Source: Bradyrhizobium sp. SRL28
GTDB taxonomy: Bacteria > Pseudomonadota > Alphaproteobacteria > Rhizobiales > Xanthobacteraceae
Reading direction: 5' to 3'
DNA length: 64,000 nt
Assembly: GCF_018596315.1 (NCBI RefSeq)
Contig: NZ_JAHEAG010000018.1
Coordinates: 94,554-158,553 of the forward strand
The notes beneath the pieces were generated by a model. It was not told the DNA's origin and made no database searches. It was given only the letters and a program-made list of their open reading frames with translations. Position 1 is the stretch's first letter. Every line of letters starts with the position of its first letter. The position numbers and the translations under genes are program-made. This document shows, piece after piece, positions 1 to 7,195 of the stretch.

Positions 1-114
1 GGGCACGATCAGGCGTACCTGCCGCGCCGGCCATTGCTGGGCGTCAGCCGGTGTACTCAACAAAGCCGCAAATAGTGCTGATACAGCGACGCCTGCGATC
101 GCGAAAAATTTCAT
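1..114 (-). CDS. Tripartite tricarboxylate transporter substrate-binding protein (Bug/TctC family), N-terminal part
   Basis: Only the first 38 codons lie in the window; the gene runs off the left edge. The ATG at 114 has a GGGAG ribosome site a few bases upstream. The peptide starts with a signal sequence (MKFFAIAGVAVSALFAALL) ending near ADAQ. It is followed by WPARQVRLIVP, the usual first beta strand of mature Bug/TctC periplasmic binding proteins. Such proteins capture small carboxylates for a tripartite transporter or act as orphan sensors. The gene is divergent from an IclR regulator with a palindrome between them, which suggests the regulator controls it. The family call rests on the signal peptide plus this short motif. 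Confidence 0.75.
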   Translation of the reverse strand, partial: MKFFAIAGVAVSALFAALLSTPADAQQWPARQVRLIVP

Positions 115-253
115 CGCATTCTCCCGAAAAGCGGCGCATCTGCCGCTACCATTCTTGTTTTGCGCGAGCCCCGTCCCAGCGGCATGCGCATGTATTGTTC
201 CGCGCCGCGATGTTGCGCGCGGCCCTTTCGCTGTCGACCAAATTGTGGTGTTT

Positions 254-272
254 ATGTCCACATTGTGGACAT
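254..272. promoter_or_regulatory. Perfect 9+1+9 inverted repeat, candidate IclR-family operator
   Basis: ATGTCCACA and TGTGGACAT form a perfect palindrome around one central T. It lies 12 bp before the IclR start codon and 140 bp upstream of the divergent TctC gene. IclR-type regulators commonly bind such palindromes in the gap between themselves and a divergent target. The position suggests autoregulation plus control of the transport gene, but binding is inferred. Confidence 0.6.
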
Positions 273-284
273 AGGACAGTGCGT

Positions 285-1079
285 ATGACCAACAGTCGGT
301 TAAAGGCGCGCAGGCGAGGGCCGCGGCAGGGCGGGCAGGTGATCCGCCGCGCGGTGGCCGTGCTGCGGACGCTCGCGATTGGCGGAGAAAAAGGCGTGCC
401 TCTGGTCGATATCGTGCAAGCGACCTCGCTCGCTCGCCCTACGGTACATCGCATCGTGCATGTGCTGATCGAGGAGGGGATTGTCGAGCGCAGCGAGCGG
501 ACCGGAAATTACGTCGTCGGCCGCCAGGTGCCGGAACTGGCGCTGGCGCGTCCCTCGCGTTCACCGCTGATGGTTGCGGCCGAGCCGCATCTCGCGGCGG
601 TGTCGGCGCAGCTCGGCGATACCCTGTTCCTGACGCTGCGCACCGGGCTCGATACGCTGTGCGTGGCGCGCCGCATCGGCAGCTATCCGATCCAGGTGTT
701 ATCGATCGAGGTGGGCGTGCGGCGTCCGCTGGGCGTCAGCAGCGCTGGGGTCGCGATCCTGGCCGCCATGCCTGCTCCGGAGGCGCGCAAGATCGTGCTC
801 GCCAACGAAACGCGATTTGGTGCCTACCGGACCGACACGCCGACGGTGCTCGGACAGGTCCAGCTCGCGCGCCGCCGCGGCTACAATCTGCGCGACGTCG
901 GCCTCGTGCAGGGCACAAAGTCGCTTTCGGCCTGGATACGAACGCCGGACGGCCAACCCGCCGCCGCGATCACACTCTCCGCCATCAGGAACAGATTGAG
1001 CCCGCGTCGCGCGATCGAGGTGGCGGACGTTCTCGTCGCGGCTGCACGCGCGATCGAAGCGGCGACGCCGAGGGATTAG
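285..1079 (+). CDS. IclR family transcriptional regulator
   Basis: 264 aa from the ATG at 285, a normal length for the family. The N-terminal winged helix-turn-helix (about residues 17-75, with ATSLARPTVHRIVHVLIEEG as recognition region) is followed by the IclR effector domain, including the LFLTLRTGLDTLCVARRIGS and GVSSAGVAILA stretches. The frame is open further upstream, but the longer version lacks the family start, and the palindromic operator sits immediately before this ATG. It is divergent from a Bug/TctC binding-protein gene, so it probably answers to a small carboxylate or aromatic ligand. The ligand cannot be read from sequence. The stop is 4 bp from the stop of the convergent kinase gene. 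Confidence 0.88.
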   Translation: MTNSRLKARRRGPRQGGQVIRRAVAVLRTLAIGGEKGVPLVDIVQATSLARPTVHRIVHVLIEEGIVERSERTGNYVVGRQVPELALARPSRSPLMVAAEPHLAAVSAQLGDTLFLTLRTGLDTLCVARRIGSYPIQVLSIEVGVRRPLGVSSAGVAILAAMPAPEARKIVLANETRFGAYRTDTPTVLGQVQLARRRGYNLRDVGLVQGTKSLSAWIRTPDGQPAAAITLSAIRNRLSPRRAIEVADVLVAAARAIEAATPRD

Positions 1080-1083
1080 TGGC

Positions 1084-2175
1084 TTAGCTCGCCGCTGCTT
1101 TGGTCGATTTCGGCGCTACCACCGGAACGCGGCGGAAGCGCAGCACGATCCTGGTGCCGTGATGGTCGGGATCGCGCTCGGCGCTGGCGTCCAGCTTGGC
1201 GGCCATCGCGCTCACGATGCGTTGCCCCATGCCGGTGGAGCGTGGGTCGGCCTTGGCGTTGAGGCCGACGCCGTCGTCGGCAATCGCGACCACGAGATCG
1301 TCGCTATCGGCCTTCAGCTCGACGTGAATGGGACCGGCGCCGTCGGGATAGGCGTATTTGACGGCGTTCATCACCAGCTCGTTGACGATGATGCCGATCG
1401 CCACCGCGCGGTCCGGGTCGATCTCGATCGGTTCGGCCTTGAGCGTCAGGCGCGACATCCTGTTGCCTTCGGCCGAACGCCGGAGATCCTCCAGCAGGGC
1501 TTCGAGATACTGGTTCAACAACACGCTCTTCAGATCGTGCGACGTGTACAGCCGGCGATGGACCTGTGCGACCGCGGCGACGCGGCCCATCGCATTGGTC
1601 AGCGCCGCCTTGACGTCGTCCTGGGTCGTCGAATTGGCCTGCAGATGCAGTAGCGAGGCGATGATCTGCAAGGAGTTGCCGACGCGGTGGTTGACTTCGC
1701 GCAGCAGCACTTCGCGCTCGGCGGCGAGCGCCGCATAGCGGTCGCGCGAGCGGTGAACCTCGGCTTCCGCCTCGTCGCGGGCCCGTTGAAGCTCGGCCTG
1801 CCGCAGCGCGCCGTCGATCGCGACCTGAAGCAGCGGAATGAAGTCGCCCTGCGTGTCCTTGACCAGATAGTCGGCGGCGCCGGCCTTCAACGCGGTGACG
1901 GCGATCGCCGAATCCTGCGAGGCCGTGACGAACACGACCGGCGGGGCGTTCGCTATCGCCATGATCTGTTCCAGCGTTTCGAGGCCGTCGAGGCCCGGCA
2001 TGTACTGGTCGAGCGCAATGACATCGATGCCGCCTTGCGCCAGCCGCGCCAGCCCTTGCTCGCCGCTTGCCGCGAGGACGATCTTGAAGCCTGCCCGCGT
2101 CAGGCCGCGGTCGACCAGCCGGGCAAGGCCAGCGTCGTCATCGATATACAGCAGTGTCGGCGTCGCGGGTTTCAT
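1084..2175 (-). CDS. Receiver-HisKA_2 hybrid histidine kinase
   Basis: 363 aa. Residues 1-125 form a receiver domain (YIDDD acidic pocket, phospho-acceptor Asp56 in ALDQYMPG, Lys106). A coiled linker leads to a HisKA_2 dimerisation domain with phospho-His163 in REVNHRVGNSLQ, and then a HATPase domain (NELVMNAVKYAYPDGAG; DDGVGL). HisKA_2/HWE kinases in alphaproteobacteria often feed the PhyR-NepR-EcfG general stress response. The ATG at 2175 overlaps the stop of the upstream regulator by four bases (ATGA), so translation is probably coupled. It is the third gene of a triad whose first gene has an EcfG-type promoter. It is cytoplasmic, with no membrane segment. The input is presumably phosphotransfer from the upstream kinase. 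Confidence 0.88.
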   Translation of the reverse strand: MKPATPTLLYIDDDAGLARLVDRGLTRAGFKIVLAASGEQGLARLAQGGIDVIALDQYMPGLDGLETLEQIMAIANAPPVVFVTASQDSAIAVTALKAGAADYLVKDTQGDFIPLLQVAIDGALRQAELQRARDEAEAEVHRSRDRYAALAAEREVLLREVNHRVGNSLQIIASLLHLQANSTTQDDVKAALTNAMGRVAAVAQVHRRLYTSHDLKSVLLNQYLEALLEDLRRSAEGNRMSRLTLKAEPIEIDPDRAVAIGIIVNELVMNAVKYAYPDGAGPIHVELKADSDDLVVAIADDGVGLNAKADPRSTGMGQRIVSAMAAKLDASAERDPDHHGTRIVLRFRRVPVVAPKSTKAAAS

Positions 2176-2612
2176 GTGACGGCAGAGGGTACCTGGATGA
2201 CGGAAAAGAACAGACCGAGCTGGCGAATCGCGTTGGCGAAGCTTTCGTAGTTCACGGGCTTGGTAATGTAGACGTTGCAACCGAGTTCGTAGCAGCGCTT
2301 GATCTCATGGGAATCGTCTGTCGTGGTCAACACCACGACCGGCGTAGTCTTGAGATATTTGTTTTCCTTGACCCGCTTCAGAATGTCGATGCCGGTCGTG
2401 TCGGGCAAATTGAGATCGAGCAGGATCAGGAGCGCGCTGCCCTTGTGGTCGAGACCCGTCCCGTCCTTGCCGAACAGATAGTTCAGGGCGGCTGTACCGC
2501 TGGTGAACGGCTTTATCTCATTGTTGACACCGGATCGGCGTATATTCCGCTCGATCAGGCGGGCATGACCCTCATCGTCCTCGATCATGATGATGGTGAC
2601 TGGATTATTCAT
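2172..2612 (-). CDS. Single-domain response regulator (Rcp1-like)
   Basis: 146 aa with a receiver domain only. Acidic residues EDD lie at 11-13, phospho-acceptor Asp66 is in LLDLNLPD, Thr is in VVVLTTTDD, and Lys is in YITKPVNYESF. The insertion GKDGTGLDHKGSA before the acceptor strand is typical of Rcp1-type regulators that partner phytochromes or CHASE kinases. The ATG at 2612 overlaps the stop of the upstream kinase (ATGA), and its own stop overlaps the start of the HisKA_2 kinase, so all three are one translational unit. It has no output domain and probably acts as a phosphate shuttle or sink between the two kinases. Confidence 0.92.
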   Translation of the reverse strand: MNNPVTIIMIEDDEGHARLIERNIRRSGVNNEIKPFTSGTAALNYLFGKDGTGLDHKGSALLILLDLNLPDTTGIDILKRVKENKYLKTTPVVVLTTTDDSHEIKRCYELGCNVYITKPVNYESFANAIRQLGLFFSVIQVPSAVT

Positions 2613-4138
2613 GTCCGTGTATTCCGGTTGGCAGACCAATTAATGGGCAGCGTGATCGTGAACGTGCTGCCCTGGTGAAGTTCCGACGCGACCGACATGG
2701 TTCCTCCCAGGCGGCGCACCAAGGCGCGGACATGGGCAAGGCCGATGCCCTGTCCGGGCTTGTCCTGAGTTCCGGCGCGGCGGAACAGCTCGAAAATGCG
2801 CTGATGGTCCTTGGGATCGATACCACGCCCATTGTCCGATAACTCGAAAATCGCAAAACCGAGCTTGGTGCGGCCGCGCACGGTGATTTCGCCGGGGACG
2901 CCGGTCTTGAGGTATTTGAGCGCATTGTCGATCAGATTGGAGAAGATCTGCTCCAGCGCAAGACGATCGCTGACGATATTCGGCAGCGCGTCGATCCGGA
3001 TCTCGGCCTGGGCTTCGGCGGCCTGATGCGCCACGGTCTCCACGATGCCCTCGATCAGCTCCCTTGTATCGATCCAGACCGGCTCGAACTCGCGCCGTCC
3101 CTCGCGGGTGAGGTTGAGGATCGCCGATATCAGCCGGTCCATCTTGCCGATCGACGACTTGATGAAGCTGAGCGCCTCGGAGAAGTCTTCCGAGAGCTGC
3201 TTGTCGGAGCCTTCGAGCACGGGTTCGGCGGTATCGGTGGCGTTTTCCGGGGCTGCTGGTGCGGCGGACTGCTCGCGGGAAAGTGCTGCGATCCGTTTGA
3301 AGATGTCGCCGCGCAATTCCTCCAGTTCGCTGGTGAAGCCCATGATGTTCACCAGCGGCGAGCGCAGATCGTGGCTGACGATGTAGGCGAAGCGCTGGAT
3401 CTCGTCATTGGCTTCGCGCAGGTCCGCGGTGCGCTCGTCGATCGTGGCCTCGAGGTTGAGATGACTGTCGCGCAGCCTGGTGTCGGCCTCGTCGCGTGCG
3501 TGAGACGAACGCCGGACCAGGAAGATCGCGATGCCGGCCAGCACGACCACGAAGCCCGATCCGATGCCGGTGATCGAGGCCGCCAGCGTCTGGCTGCGAT
3601 CGGCGTTGGTCGTGCGCTCGACAAACAGACGATCTTCCTCGGCCCGCATTCGCACCGCGAGATCCTCGATATGTTTCATGGTGTCGCGACCGATGCCCTC
3701 GCGCACGATCTTGGCGGCGTCGCTCATGCGCTGTGACCGGGCCAGTTCGATCGTCGTACGGAATTCCTCGATCCGCTGTTCGTAGAGCGGCATGATCTCG
3801 TTGATGAGCTGCCTTTGCACCGGATTGTCGCTGATGAGCTGGCTCAACCGCGTCAGCGCCGGCGTCAGCTCGGAGATGGCTTGCGCAAAATCGGTCTGAA
3901 AATCCGGCCGCAATGTCGCGAGGTAGCCGCGCTGTGCGCTTTCGGCACGCCGCAACTGCAGTTGGACGAGCGATATCTGGTTTTCAACCTCAACGGTGTG
4001 CACAACCCTGCGCGCGTCCTCGCGCGCCTTGTTCACCAGATGGACCGAGCCCGCGCTGATGGCGGTCAACACCAGGAGCCCCGCCGCAAGCAGCAGGATG
4101 TGCCCCATCGCGCGCTTGCGCTGGGCCTCAGCGGTCAC
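2609..4138 (-). CDS. CHASE3-domain sensor histidine kinase
   Basis: 509 aa from a GTG at 4138; an ATG ten codons in is the alternative. A transmembrane helix at about 12-32 and another at about 187-208 flank a periplasmic CHASE3 domain (LRRAESAQRGYLATLRPDF). The HisKA domain follows, with phospho-His256 in IVSHDLRSPLVN, and a HATPase domain closes the protein (IFSNLIDNALKY, DNGRGI, GQGIGLAHVRALV). An Ala/Pro/Glu-rich stretch at about 280-325 interrupts the region just after the phospho-His, which is longer than usual. It is first in the signalling triad and sits 60-85 bp downstream of an EcfG-type promoter. The signal sensed is unknown. Confidence 0.9.
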   Translation of the reverse strand: MTAEAQRKRAMGHILLLAAGLLVLTAISAGSVHLVNKAREDARRVVHTVEVENQISLVQLQLRRAESAQRGYLATLRPDFQTDFAQAISELTPALTRLSQLISDNPVQRQLINEIMPLYEQRIEEFRTTIELARSQRMSDAAKIVREGIGRDTMKHIEDLAVRMRAEEDRLFVERTTNADRSQTLAASITGIGSGFVVVLAGIAIFLVRRSSHARDEADTRLRDSHLNLEATIDERTADLREANDEIQRFAYIVSHDLRSPLVNIMGFTSELEELRGDIFKRIAALSREQSAAPAAPENATDTAEPVLEGSDKQLSEDFSEALSFIKSSIGKMDRLISAILNLTREGRREFEPVWIDTRELIEGIVETVAHQAAEAQAEIRIDALPNIVSDRLALEQIFSNLIDNALKYLKTGVPGEITVRGRTKLGFAIFELSDNGRGIDPKDHQRIFELFRRAGTQDKPGQGIGLAHVRALVRRLGGTMSVASELHQGSTFTITLPINWSANRNTRT

Positions 4139-4196
4139 GGTGATCTCGCGTCATGGACAAACGGAACAAGCGCCCCTGGTCACCCCTACACACCCC

Positions 4197-4222
4197 AACG
4201 TGCGATGGAACCCATTGGTTCC
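4197..4222 (-). promoter_or_regulatory. EcfG-type (general stress sigma) promoter for the kinase triad
   Basis: On the minus strand GGAAC and CGTT are separated by 17 bases, an exact match to the alphaproteobacterial EcfG consensus GGAAC-N16/17-CGTT. Transcription would start near 4190 and give a leader of about 50 nt to the kinase start at 4138. The -35 part also falls inside a palindrome, ATGGAACC-CATT-GGTTCCAT (4205-4224), which may be an extra binding site. The promoter separates the triad from accC upstream. Confidence 0.65.
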
Positions 4223-4254
4223 ATGCGCCGTCGAATATTTCAGGAGGTTCTCGC

Positions 4255-5613
4255 TCAGGTCTTGCCGTCCACCGGCTGGCCGGCGAGGTACTGCTCGAGC
4301 CAGTGGATGTGGTAGTCGCCGTTGATGATGTCGGCCTCCCGGACCAGCGCCCGGAACAGCGGCAGGGTGGTTTCGATGCCGTCGACCACCATCTCGTCGA
4401 GCGCCCGGCGCAGCCGCATCAGACATTCGGCGCGGGTCTTGCCGTGCACGATCAGCTTGCCGACCAGCGAATCATAATAAGGCGGGATGACGTAGCCCTG
4501 ATAAACGGCGGAATCGATCCGCACACCGAGCCCGCCGGGCGGGTGGAACTGCGTGATCTTGCCAGGTGAGGGGCGGAAGGTCTGCGGGTTTTCCGCATTG
4601 ACGCGGCATTCGATGGCATGCCCGATGATGGCGATCTCTTCCTGCTTCGCGGGCAGGTCGCCGCCGGCGGCGATGCGGATCTGCTCCAGCACGAGGTCGA
4701 TGTCGGTGATGCTCTCGGTGACGGGATGCTCCACCTGGATGCGGGTGTTCATTTCGATGAAATAAAACTCACCATCCTCGTAGAGAAATTCGATGGTGCC
4801 GACGCCGAGATATTTCATGTCCCGCATCGCCTTGGCACAGGTCTCGCCGATCCTGGCGCGGGCGGAGGCGGCGAGAACCGGCGAGGGGCCTTCCTCCCAG
4901 ACCTTCTGGTGACGGCGCTGCAGCGAGCAATCGCGCTCGCCGAGATGGATCGCGCCGCCGCGGCCGTCGCCGAGAATCTGGATCTCGATGTGGCGCGGCT
5001 TCTGCAGGTATTTTTCGAGATAGACCGAGGCGTCGCCGAACGCCGACTTGGCCTCGTTGGACGCGGTCGACAGCGCCATCATCAGATCGTCGGCGGAGTG
5101 CGCCACCTTCATGCCGCGTCCGCCGCCGCCGGCCGCCGCTTTCACCAGCACGGGGAAGCCGATCGCCTTGCCGATCGCCAGGGCGTCGTCGTCGGGCGAG
5201 ACCGCGCCGTCGGAGCCGGGCACCACCGGAATGCCGAGCCGCTTGGCGGTCTTCTTGGCCTCGATCTTGTCGCCCATCAGGCGGATGTGCTCGGCCTTCG
5301 GGCCGATGAAATGCAGATTATGTTCGGCGAGGATTTCGGCGAAGCGGGCGTTCTCCGACAGGAAGCCGTAACCGGGATGCACGGCGTCGGCCCCCGTGAT
5401 CTCGCAGGCCGCGAGCAACGCCGGGACGTTGAGATAGGAGTCCTTTGACGGCGGCGGCCCGATGCAGACGCTCTCGTCGGCGAGCCGCACATGCATGGCG
5501 TCTGCGTCGGCGGTGGAATGCACCGCGACGGTAGAGATACCGAGCTCCTTGCACGCGCGCAGCACGCGGAGCGCGATCTCGCCGCGATTGGCTATTAGAA
5601 TCTTATCGAACAT
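4255..5613 (-). CDS. accC: Acetyl-CoA carboxylase, biotin carboxylase subunit
   Basis: 452 aa, full family length. It carboxylates biotin on AccB with ATP and bicarbonate in the first step of fatty-acid synthesis. The N-terminal domain begins MFDKILIANRGEIALRVLRA. The ATP-grasp domain shows the glycine-rich loop AAAGGGGRGMK (about 160-170), and EMNTRIQVEHPVTE carries the catalytic Glu/Arg. A C-terminal biotin carboxylase domain follows (RVNAENP, PPYYDSLVGKLIV). It lies 23 bp after accB in the aroQ-accB-accC order usual for Rhizobiales, and the genes are presumably co-transcribed. The next gene downstream is an unrelated kinase with its own promoter. Confidence 0.97.
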   Translation of the reverse strand: MFDKILIANRGEIALRVLRACKELGISTVAVHSTADADAMHVRLADESVCIGPPPSKDSYLNVPALLAACEITGADAVHPGYGFLSENARFAEILAEHNLHFIGPKAEHIRLMGDKIEAKKTAKRLGIPVVPGSDGAVSPDDDALAIGKAIGFPVLVKAAAGGGGRGMKVAHSADDLMMALSTASNEAKSAFGDASVYLEKYLQKPRHIEIQILGDGRGGAIHLGERDCSLQRRHQKVWEEGPSPVLAASARARIGETCAKAMRDMKYLGVGTIEFLYEDGEFYFIEMNTRIQVEHPVTESITDIDLVLEQIRIAAGGDLPAKQEEIAIIGHAIECRVNAENPQTFRPSPGKITQFHPPGGLGVRIDSAVYQGYVIPPYYDSLVGKLIVHGKTRAECLMRLRRALDEMVVDGIETTLPLFRALVREADIINGDYHIHWLEQYLAGQPVDGKT

Positions 5614-5636
5614 CGCAGCGCCTGACGTTGACGAAC

Positions 5637-6125
5637 TTATTCAATGATCACGAGCGGTTCGCCGAATTCGACCGGCTGGCCGTCCTCGACGAGAATTTGA
5701 GTCACCGTGCCCGCGCGTGGCGATGGGATCTGGTTCATCGTCTTCATCGCTTCGATGATCAGGAGAGTTTGCCCGGCCGATACCTTGCTGCCGACATCGA
5801 TGAACGGTTTGGCGCCGGGCTCGGGCGCCCAATAGGCGGTGCCGACCATCGGCGAGGGGACCACGCCCGGATGCTTGGCCAGGTCGGCACCCGCCGCGGG
5901 GACTGCCGCCGCAGCAACCGGCGCCGGCTGGAATCCCGCCGGCATCGCCGCCGACACGGTGATGTTACGCGCGACCCGCACCCGCAGGCCGGAACGCTCG
6001 ATTTCGATCTCGGTCAGGCTGGTCTCATCCAGCAATAGCGCGAGTTCGCGAATGAGCGCGCTGTCGTCGCTCTTCAGGTTTGCGGCTGATTTGTCCGCTG
6101 ACTTGTTGTCGGGCTGGCGGGCCAT
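5637..6125 (-). CDS. accB: Acetyl-CoA carboxylase biotin carboxyl carrier protein
   Basis: 162 aa. It carries the biotin that moves between biotin carboxylase and carboxyltransferase. The biotinylation motif EAMKTMNQI puts the modified lysine at residue 128 in the C-terminal lipoyl/biotinyl domain (about 88-162). It is preceded by an Ala/Pro-rich flexible linker (about 60-85) and an N-terminal region that contacts AccC. The ATG at 6125 lies 90 bp after aroQ, and accC follows after 23 bp, so an operon is likely. Confidence 0.97.
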   Translation of the reverse strand: MARQPDNKSADKSAANLKSDDSALIRELALLLDETSLTEIEIERSGLRVRVARNITVSAAMPAGFQPAPVAAAAVPAAGADLAKHPGVVPSPMVGTAYWAPEPGAKPFIDVGSKVSAGQTLLIIEAMKTMNQIPSPRAGTVTQILVEDGQPVEFGEPLVIIE

Positions 6126-6186
6126 GCTCTTGATCCGGAATTCTCGATGTGGGTGACGGCTGAAGCGTCAGGCTTGGTGTCGTTCG

Positions 6187-6226
6187 ACGTCAGGTTTGAA
6201 GTCAGGTTTTTGAAGTCAGGTTTTGG
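6187..6226. repeat. Three short tandem copies around the aroQ stop codon
   Basis: The + strand shows three copies of a 12-14 bp unit (GACGTCAGGTTT, then twice GAAGTCAGGTTTT with one or two added bases). The third copy contains the aroQ stop codon, so the end of aroQ has been duplicated downstream of itself. This looks like replication slippage and has no evident function. Confidence 0.6.
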
Positions 6227-6683
6227 CCTTGGCGCCGAGTTTGGCGGCAAGGCCATTGATTGCGAGGCGGTAGCCATCGATGCCGAAGCCGCAGAGCGAT
6301 GCAAAGGCGGCCATGGCCGTGTAGGAGTGATGACGGAAGCTCTCGCGGGCGTGGATGTTGCTGATATGGACTTCCACCGTCGGGATTTTCACCGCGACCA
6401 GCGCATCGTGCAACGCGATCGAGGTGTGCGAATAGCCGCCGGCGTTGATGACGATGCCGACCACCTTCTTGGCATGCGCCTCGTGAATGAAGTCGATCAA
6501 TTCGCCTTCACGGTTGGACTGGCGGCAATCGGCCTTCAGGCCGAATTGCGCCGCGGTTTCCACGCAAAGCTTTTCGACATCGGCGAGCGACGCATGGCCA
6601 TACTTCTCCGGTTCCCGCACCCCCAGCATGTTGAGGTTCGGGCCGTTGAGCACATAGATCGTCGCGGCAGAGGCTTGGGCCAT
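6216..6683 (-). CDS. aroQ: Type II 3-dehydroquinate dehydratase
   Basis: 155 aa. It converts 3-dehydroquinate to 3-dehydroshikimate in the shikimate pathway. The signature NGPNLNMLGVREPEKYG holds the catalytic tyrosine (Tyr28). INAGGYSHTSIALHDAL carries the conserved Asn and His, and VHISNIHARESFRHHS carries the substrate-binding His/Arg residues. The length is typical for the dodecameric type II enzyme. It is first gene of aroQ-accB-accC, a common alphaproteobacterial arrangement. The stop codon falls in a small tandem repeat. Confidence 0.97.
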   Translation of the reverse strand: MAQASAATIYVLNGPNLNMLGVREPEKYGHASLADVEKLCVETAAQFGLKADCRQSNREGELIDFIHEAHAKKVVGIVINAGGYSHTSIALHDALVAVKIPTVEVHISNIHARESFRHHSYTAMAAFASLCGFGIDGYRLAINGLAAKLGAKAKT

Positions 6684-7089
6684 CCAATTTCCAGCAAAAG
6701 GGGGGCGGGCAGGTCGCGGGGGGTTATAGGTAACAACGGGCCGAAGGGGAAGCCTCGTACCCTGCCGCAGTGTGCCCCAAATGCCTCATCCGGTTCGTAA
6801 AAAGCCCCGTGGAACCTACGGAAATCGCTCATTAACCAATGTTAAAGGGCGAGCCGTCGGGGAAACCGGCAGGCCGTTGTCCCCTTTACCAGCGACCCTG
6901 AAGCCGCAGGCTTTCGGCGAGGTCGCCGCGAAAGTTGTGCTGCCCGAGGTGGAGCAGCTTGCATTGCAGGTCGAACGGCGCGCCCGGTCTATTTAGGTTG
7001 CTGGTTGCCGGTTGGCTTGTTCTCCGGCGGCATGAGCTTGATTGCGGGCGCAGGCTTTGGTGATGCAGTCTGCTTGGCGTGGTTCGGTT

Positions 7090-7141
7090 GAGTGGAGCCT
7101 TGGAGTGGAATCTTGGCGTGGAGCCTTGGAGTGGAGTCTTG
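7090..7141. repeat. Four tandem 13-bp repeats
   Basis: Units at 7090, 7103, 7116 and 7129 follow the pattern GAGTGGAGCCTTG with one or two changes each (G/C at the second base, G/A and C/T inside). The array abuts the terminator of the DUF1236 gene. It is not a CRISPR array, because it has no spacers. Confidence 0.85.
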
Positions 7142-7146
7142 GCCGC

Positions 7147-7173
7147 AAAAAGGGCGGGCATTTCTGCCCGCCC
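7147..7173 (-). terminator. Rho-independent terminator of the DUF1236 gene
   Basis: On the minus strand GGGCGGGCA-GAAA-TGCCCGCCC is followed by TTTTT. The 9-bp GC stem with a four-base loop lies 22 bp after the stop of the DUF1236 gene. Confidence 0.9.
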
Positions 7174-7195
7174 TGATGCTTGCGAAAGCTCGCTG

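Larger units (their letters stand above)
6684..7195. other. 512-bp stretch without a convincing gene
   Basis: It lies between the aroQ start and the DUF1236 stop. Short frames exist on both strands, but none has a ribosome site or family features. On the minus strand the frame that continues after the DUF1236 stop (TAA at 7196) is open for about 68 codons to a TAG at 6989. It ends in a Pro/Lys/Gln-rich tail (PKPAPAIKLMPPENKP) that resembles a real C-terminus, so a former extension of that protein is possible. The terminator hairpin and a 4 x 13-bp repeat lie within it. A promoter for aroQ is expected near 6690-6800 but none stood out. Confidence 0.3.
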
